From NCBI RefSeq assembly GCF_044383835.1, contig NZ_JBISEP010000024.1:1-48285 (forward strand): 48,285 bases of DNA, given 5' to 3'. The notes beneath the pieces are model-generated. The model worked only from the letters and a program-made list of their open reading frames with translations, was not told where the DNA came from and searched no databases. The DNA is from Paraliobacillus sp044383835 (lineage in GTDB: Bacteria; Bacillota; Bacilli; Bacillales; Amphibacillaceae). How positions within the stretch are numbered: the first letter of the stretch is position 1; every line of letters begins with the position of its first letter. Below are positions 31,917 to 40,765 of the stretch, one piece after another. The translations under genes and the position numbers were made by a program.

Positions 31917-33269
31917 TTACATTGATTTCAATCGTTCTTTAATTTCTTCTATATCTCGATTTAGTAGATCATCTTCACTTAACATTTTCGAAATTTTTTC
32001 ATGAGCATGTAAAACTGTTGTATGATCTCTTCCACCAAACTCTTCACCTATTTTAGGTAAAGAGAAATCCGTTAACTCTCTTGATAAATACATTGCAATT
32101 TGCCTTGGAAAAGCAATTGATTTGGTTCTTTTTTTGGCAGCAAATTCTTCTAATTTTATTTGATATTTTTCAGAAATGACCTCTTGTATGGTAGCAATCG
32201 TAATCACTCTAGGTCTAGAACTTGGAATAATATCTTTAAGTGCTTCAGCTGCTAGTGAGGCATCAATATCTTTGTTTATTAAAGAGGAATATGCAACGAC
32301 ACGAATTAATGCTCCCTCTAATTCCCTTATATTTGTATCAATTTGATTGGCAATGTAGAGCATTACTTCATTAGGGATATCTAATCCTTCTGCTTTTGCT
32401 TTTTTACGCAAGATAGCAATACGGGTTTCTAAATCTGGTGGTGTTATATCTGTAATTAACCCCCACTCAAATCTTGATCGTAAGCGATCTTCAAGGGTTG
32501 GAATCTCTTTAGGAGGTCGATCACTAGATATAATAATTTGTTTACTCTCTTCATGTAATGTATTAAATGTATGGAAAAATTCCTCTTGTGTTTGTTCTTT
32601 ACCTGCTAAAAATTGAATATCATCAATTAATAAAACATCAATGCTTCGATATTTATTTCTAAAATTCTCAGCTTTGTTATCACGAATGGAATTGATAAAC
32701 TCATTAGTGAATTTTTCAGAAGTTAAATAGACTACTTTTGCATCTGGATTATGGTCAAGCACATAGTGTCCAATAGCATGCATTAAGTGTGTTTTACCTA
32801 GTCCTACACCACCATAGATAAATAATGGATTGTATGCTTTTGCTGGAGCTTCAGCTACTGCTAATGAAGCAGCATGTGCAAAACGATTACCAGATCCAAT
32901 AACAAAAGTATTAAAAGTGTATTTATCATTTAACATTGTTTTCGGTAATTGATTGTTGTCACTTGTTCTAATAGTTGGTATTTTTTTTGCTTCATGTGAT
33001 TTGTCTTCCTGTAAATGCTCCGTTTCAGGAATAACAAATTTTGTTTTTAATTTTGCTCCAGTTACTTCAAATAATGCATCAGATATTAAAGAGGTATATC
33101 TACTTTCAAGCCAATCACGGGCAAACTCATTAGGAGCAGATATAATGATGGTATCTTCTGTGATATTATTAGCACTTGTGTTTTTTAACCAAGTGTCATA
33201 GCTAGGTTTACTAACTTTTTCTTTTATTTTAGCAAGGGTACTAGTCCATAAATCTTCAATGTTTTCCAT
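31917..33269 (-). CDS. dnaA: Chromosomal replication initiator DnaA
   Basis: A 450-residue initiator. Domain I (1 to about 80) contacts partner proteins; a variable linker follows. The AAA+ domain has Walker A GGVGLGKTH and Walker B VLLIDDIQF, and domain IV is a helix-turn-helix with the DNA-binding signature GGRDHTTVLHAHEKI. It binds TTATCCACA boxes and melts the origin in its ATP form. AAAGGAG precedes the ATG. Its gene lies between the two halves of oriC, and the upstream boxes suggest self-repression. Confidence 0.98.
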   Translation of the reverse strand: MENIEDLWTSTLAKIKEKVSKPSYDTWLKNTSANNITEDTIIISAPNEFARDWLESRYTSLISDALFEVTGAKLKTKFVIPETEHLQEDKSHEAKKIPTIRTSDNNQLPKTMLNDKYTFNTFVIGSGNRFAHAASLAVAEAPAKAYNPLFIYGGVGLGKTHLMHAIGHYVLDHNPDAKVVYLTSEKFTNEFINSIRDNKAENFRNKYRSIDVLLIDDIQFLAGKEQTQEEFFHTFNTLHEESKQIIISSDRPPKEIPTLEDRLRSRFEWGLITDITPPDLETRIAILRKKAKAEGLDIPNEVMLYIANQIDTNIRELEGALIRVVAYSSLINKDIDASLAAEALKDIIPSSRPRVITIATIQEVISEKYQIKLEEFAAKKRTKSIAFPRQIAMYLSRELTDFSLPKIGEEFGGRDHTTVLHAHEKISKMLSEDDLLNRDIEEIKERLKSM

Positions 33270-33331
33270 TTAACATTCACTCCTTTCTAAGCATATTTTA
33301 TTTACTAAGTGAATATAGTGAATGAAGAAGT

Positions 33332-33373
33332 AAAAAGCCTCTCGTAATCCTATTAATAGGGGAATCGAAAGGC
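33332..33373 (-). other. Terminator-like hairpin in the dnaA 5' region
   Basis: On the minus strand, GCCTTTCG pairs with CGAGAGGC (one G-T pair), enclosing an inner stem CCTAT/ATAGG, and is followed at once by TTTTTAC. This has the form of an intrinsic terminator pointing toward dnaA, about 60 nt before its start. A possible promoter (TTCACT, 16 bp, TAAAAT on the minus strand) lies between the hairpin and dnaA. It could attenuate dnaA or protect it from upstream transcription. Confidence 0.5.
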
Positions 33374-33391
33374 ATATAAGTTTTCCATCGT

Positions 33392-33730
33392 TGTGGATAG
33401 TTAAGGATAGAGAAGATCAGAGTTTAAGTAAGTTTCTCGAATTATCCACTAGCTTGTGAATAGAAGAATAAACAAGTGTGTGTACAAATGTCCACACGTT
33501 ATCCACAGTCTGTGGATAGTGATTGTTTCTTTCTTCTTTTCCACATGTTAAAACATTAATATAATACCAAATAAATGCTAATATAGCAAGGGGATTTCGA
33601 CACTTATCCACATTAACTACACCTTGTAGACAAAAGCTATCCACAACACTATATTTTGTGCGTAATTTGTAGATAAATGTTGTGGATAGGATAAAGTATG
33701 TGCAAAAGGATTCACAGTAGTTGTGGATAA
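33392..33730. other. oriC: oriC, upstream DnaA-box array
   Basis: DnaA boxes, perfect or one base off: 33392-33400 TGTGGATAG, 33442-33450 TTATCCACT, 33455-33463 TGTGAATAG, 33499-33507 TTATCCACA, 33511-33519 TGTGGATAG, 33537-33545 TTTTCCACA, 33604-33612 TTATCCACA, 33637-33645 CTATCCACA, 33681-33689 TGTGGATAG and 33722-33730 TGTGGATAA. Both orientations occur. The 650-bp dnaA-rpmH gap thus holds the second half of a bipartite origin, the dnaA leader and the rpmH promoter. No gene is credible in it. Confidence 0.92.
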
Positions 33731-33831
33731 TGAAAAAAAGCAACTATTATTGTAGGACAAGTACTTTTTCAAGAGAATGTATAAGAAGTGTTTTCTTTCA
33801 TATGTATTAGAGCTAAAAATTAGGGTTTTTG

Positions 33832-33861
33832 TTGACAGAAGGTATCTATATTCCGTATAAT
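33832..33861 (+). promoter_or_regulatory. rpmH promoter
   Basis: A perfect TTGACA (33832-33837), an 18-bp spacer and a perfect TATAAT (33856-33861), about 60 nt before rpmH. It is among the best sigma-A matches in the window. Confidence 0.85.
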
Positions 33862-33920
33862 GTGTTAGGCTATCTTTTTAATGATATAGAAAGTCAATTC
33901 CTCAGGGAGGTGTTCTATAA

Positions 33921-34055
33921 ATGAAACGCACATTTCAACCAAATACACGTAAACGTAAAAAAGTGCACGGTTTCCGTTCTCGTATGAGCACAGCAAATGG
34001 AAGAAACGTAATTGCTCGCCGTCGTAAAAAAGGAAGAAAAGTATTGTCTGCATAG
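33921..34055 (+). CDS. rpmH: 50S ribosomal protein L34
   Basis: A 44-residue, strongly basic protein with the full L34 sequence pattern: MKRTFQPN, RKRKKVHGFRSRM, ANGRNVIARRRKKGRK. It belongs to the large ribosomal subunit near the 23S rRNA core. GGGAGGTG precedes the ATG. It is the first gene on the right replication arm and sits before rnpA, as in nearly all bacteria. Confidence 0.98.
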   Translation: MKRTFQPNTRKRKKVHGFRSRMSTANGRNVIARRRKKGRKVLSA

Positions 34056-34056
34056 G

Positions 34057-34086
34057 CCACTGACATGATCTCAGTGGTCTTTTTTC
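34057..34086 (+). terminator. rpmH terminator
   Basis: CCACTGA pairs with TCAGTGG around 6 nt and is followed by TCTTTTTT, immediately after the rpmH stop codon. It probably lets much L34 mRNA end before rnpA. Confidence 0.85.
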
Positions 34087-34112
34087 CAATTAGAACAACC
34101 TTTATGGAGATT

Positions 34113-34141
34113 TTGACAAAAAATAACGTATTAGTTAGTAA
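34113..34141 (+). promoter_or_regulatory. Candidate rnpA promoter
   Basis: TTGACA (34113-34118), a 17-bp spacer and TAGTAA (34136-34141), located between the rpmH terminator and rnpA. Confidence 0.5.
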
Positions 34142-34222
34142 TGAAATAGTGCTATTTTTTGTGAAGCTTCTATAAGTGATTCGTTCTGATTGGATTTTAG
34201 TGTATAATGGAGGTAACATTCC

Positions 34223-34567
34223 ATGAAGAAAACATATCGAATAAAAAAAAATGAAGAATTCCAACATGTTTTTCAGAAAGGACAATCGTTTGCTAATAGA
34301 CAGTTAGTTATATATTTTTTACATAAACACGAACAAACACATTTTCGAATTGGGTTGTCTGTCAGTAAAAAAATTGGTAATGCTGTGGTGCGTAATCGAG
34401 TTAAACGATATTTACGTCAAGCTTTTTTAGAATTAAAACAACAGATTGATCCTTCTTTGGACATTGTTATCATCGCACGTATTCCTACAAAAGATATGGA
34501 TTATCATCATATGAAAAAAAGCTTGATACATGTACTTTCTAAAACAAAATCTCTAAAACGCTTCTAA
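34223..34567 (+). CDS. rnpA: Ribonuclease P protein component
   Basis: A 114-residue basic protein with the N-terminal KKTYRIKKNEEFQHVFQKG block, the RNR signature region (AVVRNRVKRYLRQAF) and IVIIARIP. It binds the RNase P RNA and the tRNA leader and raises affinity for pre-tRNA in 5' processing. GGAGGT precedes the ATG. It follows rpmH in the conserved rpmH-rnpA-yidC order. Confidence 0.97.
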   Translation: MKKTYRIKKNEEFQHVFQKGQSFANRQLVIYFLHKHEQTHFRIGLSVSKKIGNAVVRNRVKRYLRQAFLELKQQIDPSLDIVIIARIPTKDMDYHHMKKSLIHVLSKTKSLKRF

Positions 34568-34725
34568 AATGAAATAAATAATAGATGAGTCTCTAACTTT
34601 TAACAATATAGTGTCAACTATTTACGTTATTTAAAATTTTTTGTATGATAAACATGTTTTACTGTGAAAAATAGTTATAAATAAAATTAATATATCTGTA
34701 AGAAGTGGTATGAAGGAGGAAGAGT

Positions 34726-35508
34726 ATGCGTAAAAAGGTCTTATTGTTAGTGACCTTGATCGGATTATTAGTGTTTTTGTCTGGTTGCGGAGACATTAAT
34801 TCTGATATTACAAGTGAAAGTGAAGGAATTTGGGATTCTTATTTTGTATATCCCTTATCAGTAGTTATAAAAGAAGCAGCGAAGCTTTTTAGTGGTAGTT
34901 TTGGATTAGCAATTGTAGTAGTTACTATAATTATTCGTTTAATTTTATTACCGCTAAATATTAAGCAATTGAGAAGTTCGAAAGCAATGCAAGATATTCA
35001 GCCAGAATTACAAAAAATTAAAGAAAAATACAGCTCAAAAGACGCACAAACACAGCAAAAGTTACAAAAAGAGACAATGGAACTATTTCAAAAAAATGGT
35101 GTCAATCCAATGGCGGGCTGTTTACCAGTATTAGTACAGATGCCAATATTAATTGCTTTTTACCATGCGATTATGAGAACACCACATCTTGATGAAGGTA
35201 GTTTTTTATGGTTCCAATTAAGCGAGCCTGATCCATACTATATCTTACCGATCGTAGCTGCTGGAGCAACTTTCTTGCAACAGAAGCTAATGATGGCTGG
35301 AACAAATACCACTCAAAATGCTGCAATGCCACAGATGACAATGATGCTGTATATGATGCCAATTATGATCGGTGTCATGGCACTCTTTTTCCCATCTGCA
35401 CTTGCGCTATATTGGGTAGTTGGTAACATATTTATGGTATTACAAACGCTATTTATTCGTAGACCAATGATGAATAAGGGATCTACAGCGGGAGGAGCGA
35501 AAAAGTGA
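34726..35508 (+). CDS. yidC: Membrane protein insertase YidC (SpoIIIJ type)
   Basis: A 260-residue Oxa1-family insertase made as a lipoprotein: signal peptide with lipobox LSGC (C21), then five membrane helices. The conserved Arg in the groove lies in IIRLILLPLNIKQL and a cytoplasmic helical hairpin (about 80-115) follows. It inserts small membrane proteins with or without SecYEG; in B. subtilis SpoIIIJ is needed for the SpoIIIA-SpoIIQ channel of sporulation. AGGAGGA precedes the ATG. The last bases overlap jag. Confidence 0.96.
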   Translation: MRKKVLLLVTLIGLLVFLSGCGDINSDITSESEGIWDSYFVYPLSVVIKEAAKLFSGSFGLAIVVVTIIIRLILLPLNIKQLRSSKAMQDIQPELQKIKEKYSSKDAQTQQKLQKETMELFQKNGVNPMAGCLPVLVQMPILIAFYHAIMRTPHLDEGSFLWFQLSEPDPYYILPIVAAGATFLQQKLMMAGTNTTQNAAMPQMTMMLYMMPIMIGVMALFFPSALALYWVVGNIFMVLQTLFIRRPMMNKGSTAGGAKK

Positions 35509-36131
35509 GACAAGTAACTGCTTCTGGTCAAACAGTTAAAGATGCGGTCCAATCAGCATTAAAGCAGTTAAACACCACAGAGGACCAGGTCAATGTAGAA
35601 ATTATTGATGAAGGTAAAAAAGGTTTTTTAGGATTATTTGGATCTAAACGAGCAATTGTAAAAGTTTCTATTTCAGAAAATCCGATTCAATTAGCAGAAG
35701 ATTATTTGGTTGATATACTTACTAATTTTACAGAAGAAAAAGTAAGTGTTGAGCGTACCGTTCAAGGAAACACCATTTATTTTGAATTAACAGGTAAGAA
35801 TATGGCGATGGTTATCGGTAAGCGAGGTCAAACCTTGAATGCAATACAATACTTAGTTCAAATTATGCTTAATCGAAAAGCGAAGGAACGACATCAGGTT
35901 ATTGTTGATGCAGAAGGTTATCGAGAGCGTAGAAAACAAACGTTAGTGCAGCTTGCTTATCGTTTAGCAGATAAAGCAACAAAGATTAACAAACATGTAT
36001 CTCTAGAACCAATGCCGTCATTTGAGCGTAAGATTATTCATGGTGCTTTACAAGACAATCAAATGATTGAAACGTATTCAGACGGTGCTGATCCACACAG
36101 ACATGTTGTAATTAAACCATTGAAAAAATAA
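35505..36131 (+). CDS. jag: RNA-binding protein Jag (KhpB)
   Basis: A 208-residue protein: Jag N-terminal domain (1 to about 50, with GKKGFLGLFGSKRA), KH domain (about 60-135, AMVIGKRGQTLNAIQYL) and R3H domain (about 140-205). It binds RNA with KhpA and affects cell elongation and division. The GTG start overlaps the yidC stop (GTGA) and is served by GGGAGGAG inside yidC, so the two are coupled. Confidence 0.95.
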   Translation: MRQVTASGQTVKDAVQSALKQLNTTEDQVNVEIIDEGKKGFLGLFGSKRAIVKVSISENPIQLAEDYLVDILTNFTEEKVSVERTVQGNTIYFELTGKNMAMVIGKRGQTLNAIQYLVQIMLNRKAKERHQVIVDAEGYRERRKQTLVQLAYRLADKATKINKHVSLEPMPSFERKIIHGALQDNQMIETYSDGADPHRHVVIKPLKK

Positions 36132-36140
36132 ATGTATGAT

Positions 36141-36176
36141 AAAAGAGTTGTCTCATCCGAGATGGCTCTTTTTTTT
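36141..36176 (+). terminator. jag terminator
   Basis: AAAAGAG followed by TTGTCTC pairs with GAGATGG followed by CTCTT, using some G-T pairs around a 4-nt loop; a long T-run follows. It lies ten bases past the jag stop codon. Confidence 0.8.
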
Positions 36177-36209
36177 ATGTAATGAAAGATGTTTAATAAG
36201 TTATTAACA

Positions 36210-36279
36210 TGTGGATAACAAAAGTAAATAAAAAGGAGTCAGTTATAGATTGTCGAGAACGATATGCACATGTGGATAA
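36210..36279 (+). promoter_or_regulatory. Two perfect DnaA boxes upstream of mnmE
   Basis: TGTGGATAA occurs at 36210-36218 and again at 36271-36279, same orientation, in the 230-bp gap before mnmE. This is 2.5 kb outside the origin proper. They may regulate mnmE by DnaA or titrate it. Confidence 0.7.
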
Positions 36280-36408
36280 ACAATTGATAAAATTGCTTTT
36301 CAAGTATGATAATTATATGATATTCTTGTAAGTTAGTGACAAGTGTCTAATACAAAGAAATTAGTTAATGATAAATGAAGAAGATAAAGAAAAAAAGTGG
36401 GTGAAGAT

Positions 36409-37785
36409 ATGGAGAAAGATACAATTGCAGCAATATCTACACCATTAGGTGAAGGAGCCATTGCTATTGTAAGATTAAGTGGTCGTGAAGCTGTTGAAAT
36501 TGCTAATCAAATTTTTCATGGAAAAGATTTAATGGAAGCTGATTCACATACCATTCACTATGGAAAAATTATTGATCCTACGTCAGATCAATTTATTGAA
36601 GAAGTTATGATAAGTATTATGAAGGCACCAAAAACATTTACGAGGGAAGATGTCGTAGAAATAAATTGTCACGGTGGATTAGCATCAGTTAACCGTCTGT
36701 TAGAATTAACGTTGCAAATGGGAGCACGTTTAGCTGAGCCTGGAGAGTTTACGAAACGTGCATTTTTAAATGGCCGTATCGATTTATCGCAGGCTGAGGC
36801 AGTAATGGATTTGATTCGGGCTAAAACAGATAAAGCAATGGATGTAGCTATCAAACAGTTAGATGGAAAATTATCGAAATTAATTCATCAACTACGACAA
36901 GAGTTAATAGAAACAGTTGCTCATGTAGAAGTAAATATTGATTATCCTGAGTATGATGATGTGGAAGAGATGTCACATGAGATGATGCTCACAAAAACAA
37001 GTCAAGTCTATCAAGAAATTGAACGATTATTACAGATGGCTAAACAAGGTAAAATTCTGCGAGAGGGTATTTCAACTGCTATTATAGGCCGACCGAATGT
37101 GGGAAAATCATCACTAATGAATGCATTAGTACATGAAAATAAAGCTATCGTTACCGATATCCCAGGAACAACTCGTGATGTAATAGAAGAGTATGTAAAT
37201 ATAAGAGGTGTACCACTTCGTTTAGTAGACACTGCTGGTATTCGAGATACAGAAGATATCGTCGAAAAAATAGGTGTAGAAAGATCTAGACAAGTACTAA
37301 AAGAATCAGATTTAATCTTATTCGTTGTCAATCATAATGAACCATTAACAGAAGAAGATAAACAGTTGTTTGAACTAGTGCGTGAATTGGAAGTGATCGT
37401 TTTAGTGAACAAAACAGATTTACCACAAAAAATAGATCTAGACAAAGTAGTACAATTGGCAAATCATCATCCGATTATAACAACTGCATTGATCGAGGAA
37501 AAAGGAATAGATCTATTAGAGCAAGCTATTGCGGATACTTTTTTTGCTGGAGAGATAGAATCCAATGATCTAACCTATGTGTCAAATGTAAGACACATTC
37601 AGCTTTTAAAACAAGCAATGGCTACATTAGATGAAGCAATGGCAGCCATGCGAGATGGTATGCCTATTGATTTGGTTCAGATTGATGTGACACGTGCATG
37701 GCAATTGCTTGGTGAAATTATCGGTGATACCGTTCAAGATAGCTTGATTGACCAATTGTTTTCACAATTCTGTTTAGGGAAATAA
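36409..37785 (+). CDS. mnmE: tRNA modification GTPase MnmE
   Basis: A 458-residue protein. An N-terminal folate-binding domain (DTIAAISTPLGEGAIAIVRLSG) is followed by a helical domain into which a G domain is inserted: GRPNVGKSS (P-loop), DIPGTTRD, DTAGIRDT and NKTD. The C-terminal CLGK motif is present. With MnmG it adds the carboxymethylaminomethyl group at uridine 34 of tRNAs reading split codon boxes. I use the ATG at 36409, as homologues start there; an upstream GTG is in frame. Confidence 0.97.
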   Translation: MEKDTIAAISTPLGEGAIAIVRLSGREAVEIANQIFHGKDLMEADSHTIHYGKIIDPTSDQFIEEVMISIMKAPKTFTREDVVEINCHGGLASVNRLLELTLQMGARLAEPGEFTKRAFLNGRIDLSQAEAVMDLIRAKTDKAMDVAIKQLDGKLSKLIHQLRQELIETVAHVEVNIDYPEYDDVEEMSHEMMLTKTSQVYQEIERLLQMAKQGKILREGISTAIIGRPNVGKSSLMNALVHENKAIVTDIPGTTRDVIEEYVNIRGVPLRLVDTAGIRDTEDIVEKIGVERSRQVLKESDLILFVVNHNEPLTEEDKQLFELVRELEVIVLVNKTDLPQKIDLDKVVQLANHHPIITTALIEEKGIDLLEQAIADTFFAGEIESNDLTYVSNVRHIQLLKQAMATLDEAMAAMRDGMPIDLVQIDVTRAWQLLGEIIGDTVQDSLIDQLFSQFCLGK

Positions 37786-37830
37786 GTAATTTTGTCTGCG
37801 AGAAGTAGGCTACAAAGGAGTGTCAACACA

Positions 37831-39726
37831 ATGACATATGAAGCAGGTAATTTTGATGTAATCGTGATTGGAGCAGGCCATGCAGGTGTAGAAGCAGCTA
37901 ATGCTAGTGCAAAACGTGGTGCAAAAACATTAATGCTTACATTAAATTTAGATATGATCGCCTTTATGCCGTGTAATCCATCTATTGGTGGCCCAGCAAA
38001 AGGAGTAGTTGTTAGAGAAGTAGATGCATTAGGTGGATTAATGGGCAAAGTAATTGATAAAACCTATATTCAAATGCGTATGCTAAATACAGGAAAAGGA
38101 CCAGCTGTGCGAGCATTACGTGCACAAGCAGACAAGCCTCTATATATTCAAGAAATGAAAGAGCAATTAGAAAACATCGAGAATTTAACGATTCGCCAAG
38201 GAATGGTGGATAAATTAATTGTAGAAGACGGTGTTTGTAAAGGTGTAATTACAGAGACAAAAGCAGCTTATTATGCAAAATCAGTTATTATTACTACTGG
38301 TACATTTATGCGTGGACGAGTCATTATTGGTGACTTATCATACGAGAGTGGACCAAACAATCAACGTGTCTCTGTTAAGCTACCAGAGAACCTAGAGGAA
38401 TTAGGATTTGAGCTTGTTCGTTTTAAAACAGGTACACCACCACGTGTAAATAGTCACACGGTCGATTATTCAAAAACAGAAATACAACCAGGAGACGATA
38501 ATCCTAGTCATTTTTCGTACGAAACTGTCGATACGATTGTTGATCAGATTCCTTGTTGGTTAACGTATACAAACGAAAAAACACACCAAATTATAGATGA
38601 TAATTTAGGATTATCAGCAATGTACTCTGGAATGATCAAAGGAACTGGTCCAAGATATTGTCCATCTATTGAAGATAAAGTCGTTCGTTTTCATGACAAA
38701 CCACGCCATCAAATTTTCTTGGAGCCAGAAGGAAGAAATACAGAAGAAATCTACGTTCAAGGTTTATCTACTTCTTTACCAGAATTTGTACAAAGAGAAA
38801 TGCTACGTTCCATCCCTGGATTAGAAGAAGCGGAGATTATGCGTAGCGGATATGCCATTGAATATGATGCTGTCGTACCAACACAATTATGGCCAACATT
38901 AGAAGTTAAAAATATTGCAGGATTATTTACTGCTGGTCAAATCAATGGTACTTCAGGATACGAGGAAGCGGCTGGACAAGGACTAATCGCTGGAATAAAT
39001 GCAGCAGCGAAAGCATTAGATACTGAAACCTTAATACTTGATCGATCACAAGCTTATATTGGCGTACTGATTGATGATTTAGTAACAAAAGGAACAAATG
39101 AACCATACCGTTTGTTAACATCTAGAGCAGAATATCGTTTATTGTTAAGGCATGATAATGCAGATATGCGCTTAACTGAAATTGGTCATCGTTTAGGTTT
39201 AATTTCTAAAGAACGCTATAATACTTTTATTAAAAAACAAGAACAAGTAGAAACAGAGAAAAAGCGATTAGCTAAACAAACAATAAAGCCATCAGACCAA
39301 CTAAATCAATCAATGGAAGATGTTGGTGCTACCCCTTTGAAAGAACCAACGAAAGCAGTTGAGTTACTTAAACGACCAGAGATAAACTATGCATTTATTG
39401 AAAGATTAACAAAAGCATCTGTCGCATTATCCGAAGATGTAAAAGAGCAAGTAGAAATTCAAATCAAATATCAAGGTTATATTGATAAATCTAACCAGCA
39501 AGTTGGTAAAATGCAAAAAATGGAAAATAAACTCATTCCTGATAACATGGATTATGATGCTATTGGTGGGATTGCTACAGAGGCAAAACAAAAATTGAAA
39601 AAAGTGCGTCCTTTATCGGTAGGACAAGCTTCTCGTATTTCAGGTGTAAACCCAGCTGACGTTTCCATTCTACTTGTGTATATTGAGCAAGGTAATATAG
39701 CTAGAGTAAATAAAGATAAAAAGTAG
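37831..39726 (+). CDS. mnmG: tRNA modification enzyme MnmG (GidA)
   Basis: A 631-residue FAD enzyme with the dinucleotide motif VIGAGHAGVEAA near the start, CNPSIGGPAKG, a second nucleotide region, and the C-terminal helical domain that contacts MnmE. It forms the MnmE-MnmG complex for wobble uridine 34 modification. The ATG at 37831 follows AAAGGAG and gives the family N-terminus; the frame is open 13 codons further with no support. It lies 45 nt behind mnmE in one operon. Confidence 0.97.
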   Translation: MTYEAGNFDVIVIGAGHAGVEAANASAKRGAKTLMLTLNLDMIAFMPCNPSIGGPAKGVVVREVDALGGLMGKVIDKTYIQMRMLNTGKGPAVRALRAQADKPLYIQEMKEQLENIENLTIRQGMVDKLIVEDGVCKGVITETKAAYYAKSVIITTGTFMRGRVIIGDLSYESGPNNQRVSVKLPENLEELGFELVRFKTGTPPRVNSHTVDYSKTEIQPGDDNPSHFSYETVDTIVDQIPCWLTYTNEKTHQIIDDNLGLSAMYSGMIKGTGPRYCPSIEDKVVRFHDKPRHQIFLEPEGRNTEEIYVQGLSTSLPEFVQREMLRSIPGLEEAEIMRSGYAIEYDAVVPTQLWPTLEVKNIAGLFTAGQINGTSGYEEAAGQGLIAGINAAAKALDTETLILDRSQAYIGVLIDDLVTKGTNEPYRLLTSRAEYRLLLRHDNADMRLTEIGHRLGLISKERYNTFIKKQEQVETEKKRLAKQTIKPSDQLNQSMEDVGATPLKEPTKAVELLKRPEINYAFIERLTKASVALSEDVKEQVEIQIKYQGYIDKSNQQVGKMQKMENKLIPDNMDYDAIGGIATEAKQKLKKVRPLSVGQASRISGVNPADVSILLVYIEQGNIARVNKDKK

Positions 39727-39752
39727 TATTGCAATAGAAAGGGTTGTTAGTG

Positions 39753-40469
39753 ATGAATGCAAATACCTTTGTAGATCAGTTGAAAAAACAAGGAATCGAT
39801 CTATCTGATAAACAAAAGAAACAATTTGATATTTATTTTAAAACATTGATAGAGTGGAATCAAAAAATAAATTTAACTGCAATTACTCAAGAAGATGAGG
39901 TTTATTTGAAGCATTTTTACGATTCAATTACCGCTGCTTTTTATTTTGATTTTACAAAAGAACTGCACCTATGTGATGTAGGTGCTGGTGCTGGTTTTCC
40001 CAGTATTCCGTTAAAGATTTGTTTCCCACAGTTAAAGGTAACGATTGTTGATTCTTTACAAAAACGAATTACCTTTTTAAACAAATTAGCAGAAGAATTA
40101 GAACTAGATGGTATGGCATTTTATCATAACCGTGCAGAGATTTTTGGTAAACAAGAACAATTTAGACATTCTTTTGATGTAGTTATGGCTCGAGCGGTTG
40201 CAAGGACATCTGTGTTAAGTGAATTGTGTTTTCCATTATGTAAAACAGGCGGATATTTTATTGCTATGAAAGGACCGAGTGCGACCTCCGAGATATCAGA
40301 TGCAAAAGCAGCTATTGAAATATTGGGTGGAGAAGTAAACAAAGTGAACACATTTGAATTACCGGAAAATAGTGGGGAGCGAAATATTATCATTTTTGAT
40401 AAAAAAAGAAAAACGCCAAAGAAATTCCCAAGAAAACCTGGTGTTCCAAATAAAACACCTATTCAATAA
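39753..40469 (+). CDS. rsmG: 16S rRNA (guanine527-N7) methyltransferase RsmG
   Basis: A 238-residue SAM-dependent methyltransferase with motif I DVGAGAGFPSIPLKI, VTIVDSLQKRITFL, ARAVARTSVLSEL, and a Lys-rich tail (KKFPRKPGVPNKTP) typical of Bacillus members. It methylates G527 near the decoding site; loss gives low-level streptomycin resistance. I start at the ATG at 39753; TTG and GTG codons just upstream are in frame but less likely. It ends the mnmE-mnmG-rsmG operon. Confidence 0.96.
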   Translation: MNANTFVDQLKKQGIDLSDKQKKQFDIYFKTLIEWNQKINLTAITQEDEVYLKHFYDSITAAFYFDFTKELHLCDVGAGAGFPSIPLKICFPQLKVTIVDSLQKRITFLNKLAEELELDGMAFYHNRAEIFGKQEQFRHSFDVVMARAVARTSVLSELCFPLCKTGGYFIAMKGPSATSEISDAKAAIEILGGEVNKVNTFELPENSGERNIIIFDKKRKTPKKFPRKPGVPNKTPIQ

Positions 40470-40647
40470 TTATAAAAAAACACCTATTTGAAATTATTGT
40501 AAAGGATTAATTTTTTGTAAAAATATCTGTGAGTTTAGCATGTATTTTTTATTTCTATCAGAACAACTTACTATTCTAAAAGATTATATGGTAGAATAAG
40601 AACAGAATAACGTCGATAAGATTACAAATACTTATCTTAGAATAAAT

Positions 40648-40677
40648 GATTAAATGTTTCACGTGAAACATTTAATC
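40648..40677. promoter_or_regulatory. parS: parS site 1 within a 30-bp palindrome
   Basis: TGTTTCACGTGAAACA (40655-40670) is a perfect ParB/Spo0J site. The symmetry continues seven bases on each side, making a perfect 30-bp palindrome. It lies in the 296-bp gap between rsmG and noc, which otherwise holds only AT-rich DNA with the noc promoter region. Confidence 0.97.
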
Positions 40678-40765
40678 AAAAGCTACTTCATTATAAAATC
40701 CTGTGAAACCAATTGTTGGATGTAATAAGGTAGCATAGGAAAGAGATTAAGGTGGTGTCTAGTGA

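Noticed and set aside
33417..33743. 108-codon minus-strand frame in the dnaA-rpmH gap
   Set aside because: It runs through a dense array of DnaA boxes; the apparent protein is a translation of box repeats.
33865..34285. Minus-strand frames opposite rpmH and rnpA
   Set aside because: They are reverse-strand shadows of two firmly identified genes.
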